13,975 nucleotides of DNA from Candidatus Colimorpha enterica (GTDB lineage Bacteria > Bacillota > Clostridia > Oscillospirales > CAG-272). The translations under genes and the position numbers were made by a program. The stretch is from contig FR891195.1 of assembly GCA_000433515.1 (NCBI GenBank), positions 1 through 13,975 on the forward strand, read 5' to 3'. The notes under the pieces are model-generated. The model had not been told where the DNA came from and did not search any database. It worked only from the letters and a program-made list of their open reading frames with translations. This document shows positions 13,206-13,975 of the stretch, piece after piece. The first letter of the stretch is position 1. Each line of letters opens with the position of its first letter.

Positions 13206-13975
13206 TTATATGTTATTCAGCTTATATTCCGCGGTGTGATTTCCGGCGGGATATTTTTCTTTTTTTCCGTCGGGAAGGATGAGCGTTGTGCTTCGCGGCA
13301 CGTCAAACGAATAGTACGCTGTTCCGTCCGATACACGCCAGCCGGCTTTTATCTTTCCGTAATCGGTGTCAAGCTCCGCGCTTATGTCGCCCATTTCCGG
13401 GATGAATACCGGACGGAGGACGATCTCGGAGAAGCCGGGCGCCGACTCGTTCCATCTTATTCCGCAGAGGTCGCTGAACATCCAGCCGGTGACGGAGCCG
13501 AGGGTGAAGTGATTCATGCTCAGGCTCTTTTCCTCCGACATATCCCCGATGCCGCGCCATGTCTCGGTTATGGTGTTGCCGCCCTGCGACAGCATATAGC
13601 TCCACGACGGGAATTCCTTTCTGTCAAGGAGCATGAACGCGGTTTTCTCATAGCCGTAATCGCAGAGTACGTTCATGATATAACGCGTTCCGGCGTATCC
13701 GGTATCAAGGCTTCCCTTTTCAAGCACGGCGCGGTTCAGCTTTTCAGCCATAAGCGCGCGGCGCTCCTGCGGAACGATGCCGAAGGCAAGCGGCAGGACG
13801 TAGCCCGACTGTCCCGCGGGGGTGTACTTCTCCTCGTCCGGGAGATAGAATTTTTCGTTGAAGCCCCGGTCGGCGGCTTCGGAGAGTGAAGTGAAACGCT
13901 TCACCGTTCCGGTATCTCCGAGGATCCCGGCGATCTCAGCCGTCATTTTCAGCATATAGCAGAAATACGCACAGC
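13206..13975 (-). CDS. GH78 alpha-L-rhamnosidase, C-terminal part (continues off right edge)
   Basis: The visible 256 residues match the end of a family 78 alpha-L-rhamnosidase, which releases terminal L-rhamnose by inversion. The reading frame is open to the right edge, and the residues there (AYFCYMLKMTAEIAGILGD) fit the middle of the alpha/alpha-barrel, so the ATG at 13955 is internal and the start lies outside. Barrel features are AGQSGYVLPLAFGIVP, DTGYAGTRYIMNVL and FPSWSYMLSQGGNTITETW. The glutamate of TITETW (codon at 13565-13563) fits the general base of the family. Next comes HFTLGSVTGWMFSDLCGI, then the C-terminal beta-sandwich (RPVFIPEMGDISAELDTDYG onward), complete to the stop. 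Whether the protein is exported cannot be seen. It points to rhamnose-bearing substrates such as pectin or plant glycosides. Confidence 0.88.
   Translation of the reverse strand, partial: CAYFCYMLKMTAEIAGILGDTGTVKRFTSLSEAADRGFNEKFYLPDEEKYTPAGQSGYVLPLAFGIVPQERRALMAEKLNRAVLEKGSLDTGYAGTRYIMNVLCDYGYEKTAFMLLDRKEFPSWSYMLSQGGNTITETWRGIGDMSEEKSLSMNHFTLGSVTGWMFSDLCGIRWNESAPGFSEIVLRPVFIPEMGDISAELDTDYGKIKAGWRVSDGTAYYSFDVPRSTTLILPDGKKEKYPAGNHTAEYKLNNI

Noticed and set aside
13074..13889. A 271-codon + strand frame crossing a terminator into the rhamnosidase gene
   Set aside because: It spans a terminator hairpin and runs antisense to GH78 catalytic motifs.
1..13975. CRISPR arrays, transposases, phage genes, retron-like or toxin-antitoxin modules
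   Set aside because: I looked for short regular repeats, transposase or integrase motifs and small gene pairs on both strands and saw none.

Overview
The window looks like a chromosomal piece of a moderately GC-rich Clostridia-type Firmicute (Oscillospirales/Ruminococcaceae-like gut bacterium). The grounds are a T-box leader in front of a tRNA synthetase, consensus sigma-A promoters (TTGACA, 16-17 bp, TATAAT), AGGAGG-type ribosome sites, a YnzC/DUF896 gene, an NPxTG wall-sorting signal and many carbohydrate-active genes. The taxon is inferred from these features, not from a database match.

Left part (1-4052, + strand): a palindrome-bearing intergenic segment, a perfect promoter, and a valine-specific T-box riboswitch (GUC specifier, UGGU tRNA-end-binding bulge, terminator hairpin). 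These control valS, followed by a small cysteine-rich CBM9-like carbohydrate-binding-domain protein and a YnzC-like protein. Two adjacent hairpins close this operon and the convergent gene.

Middle (4084-10209): a membrane-anchored GH106-like glycoside hydrolase on the - strand. It is divergent from a + strand pair: a wall-sorted protein with two copies of one beta-rich domain around four Cys repeats, and a lone solute-binding lipoprotein. A roughly 220 bp AT-rich gap separates the two divergent promoters.

Right part (10213-13975): an AraC-family regulator (-) whose predicted mRNA starts with a perfect 12-bp inverted repeat, a divergent cytoplasmic Cys-rich beta-helix protein resembling GH110 alpha-galactosidases (+), and the C-terminal third or so of a GH78 alpha-L-rhamnosidase (-) that runs off the right edge. 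Every convergent junction has a terminator hairpin usable from both sides.

Together the right two thirds read as a glycan-use region: surface hydrolase, surface binding protein, sugar-binding lipoprotein, sugar-type regulator and cytoplasmic glycosidases. No transporter permease or ATPase is present. No CRISPR array, insertion sequence, tRNA or rRNA was seen. Nothing here is clearly a wholly new system. The best leads are the duplicated-domain wall protein paired with a permease-less binding protein, the AraC leader repeat, and a CBM9-like protein under valine T-box control.
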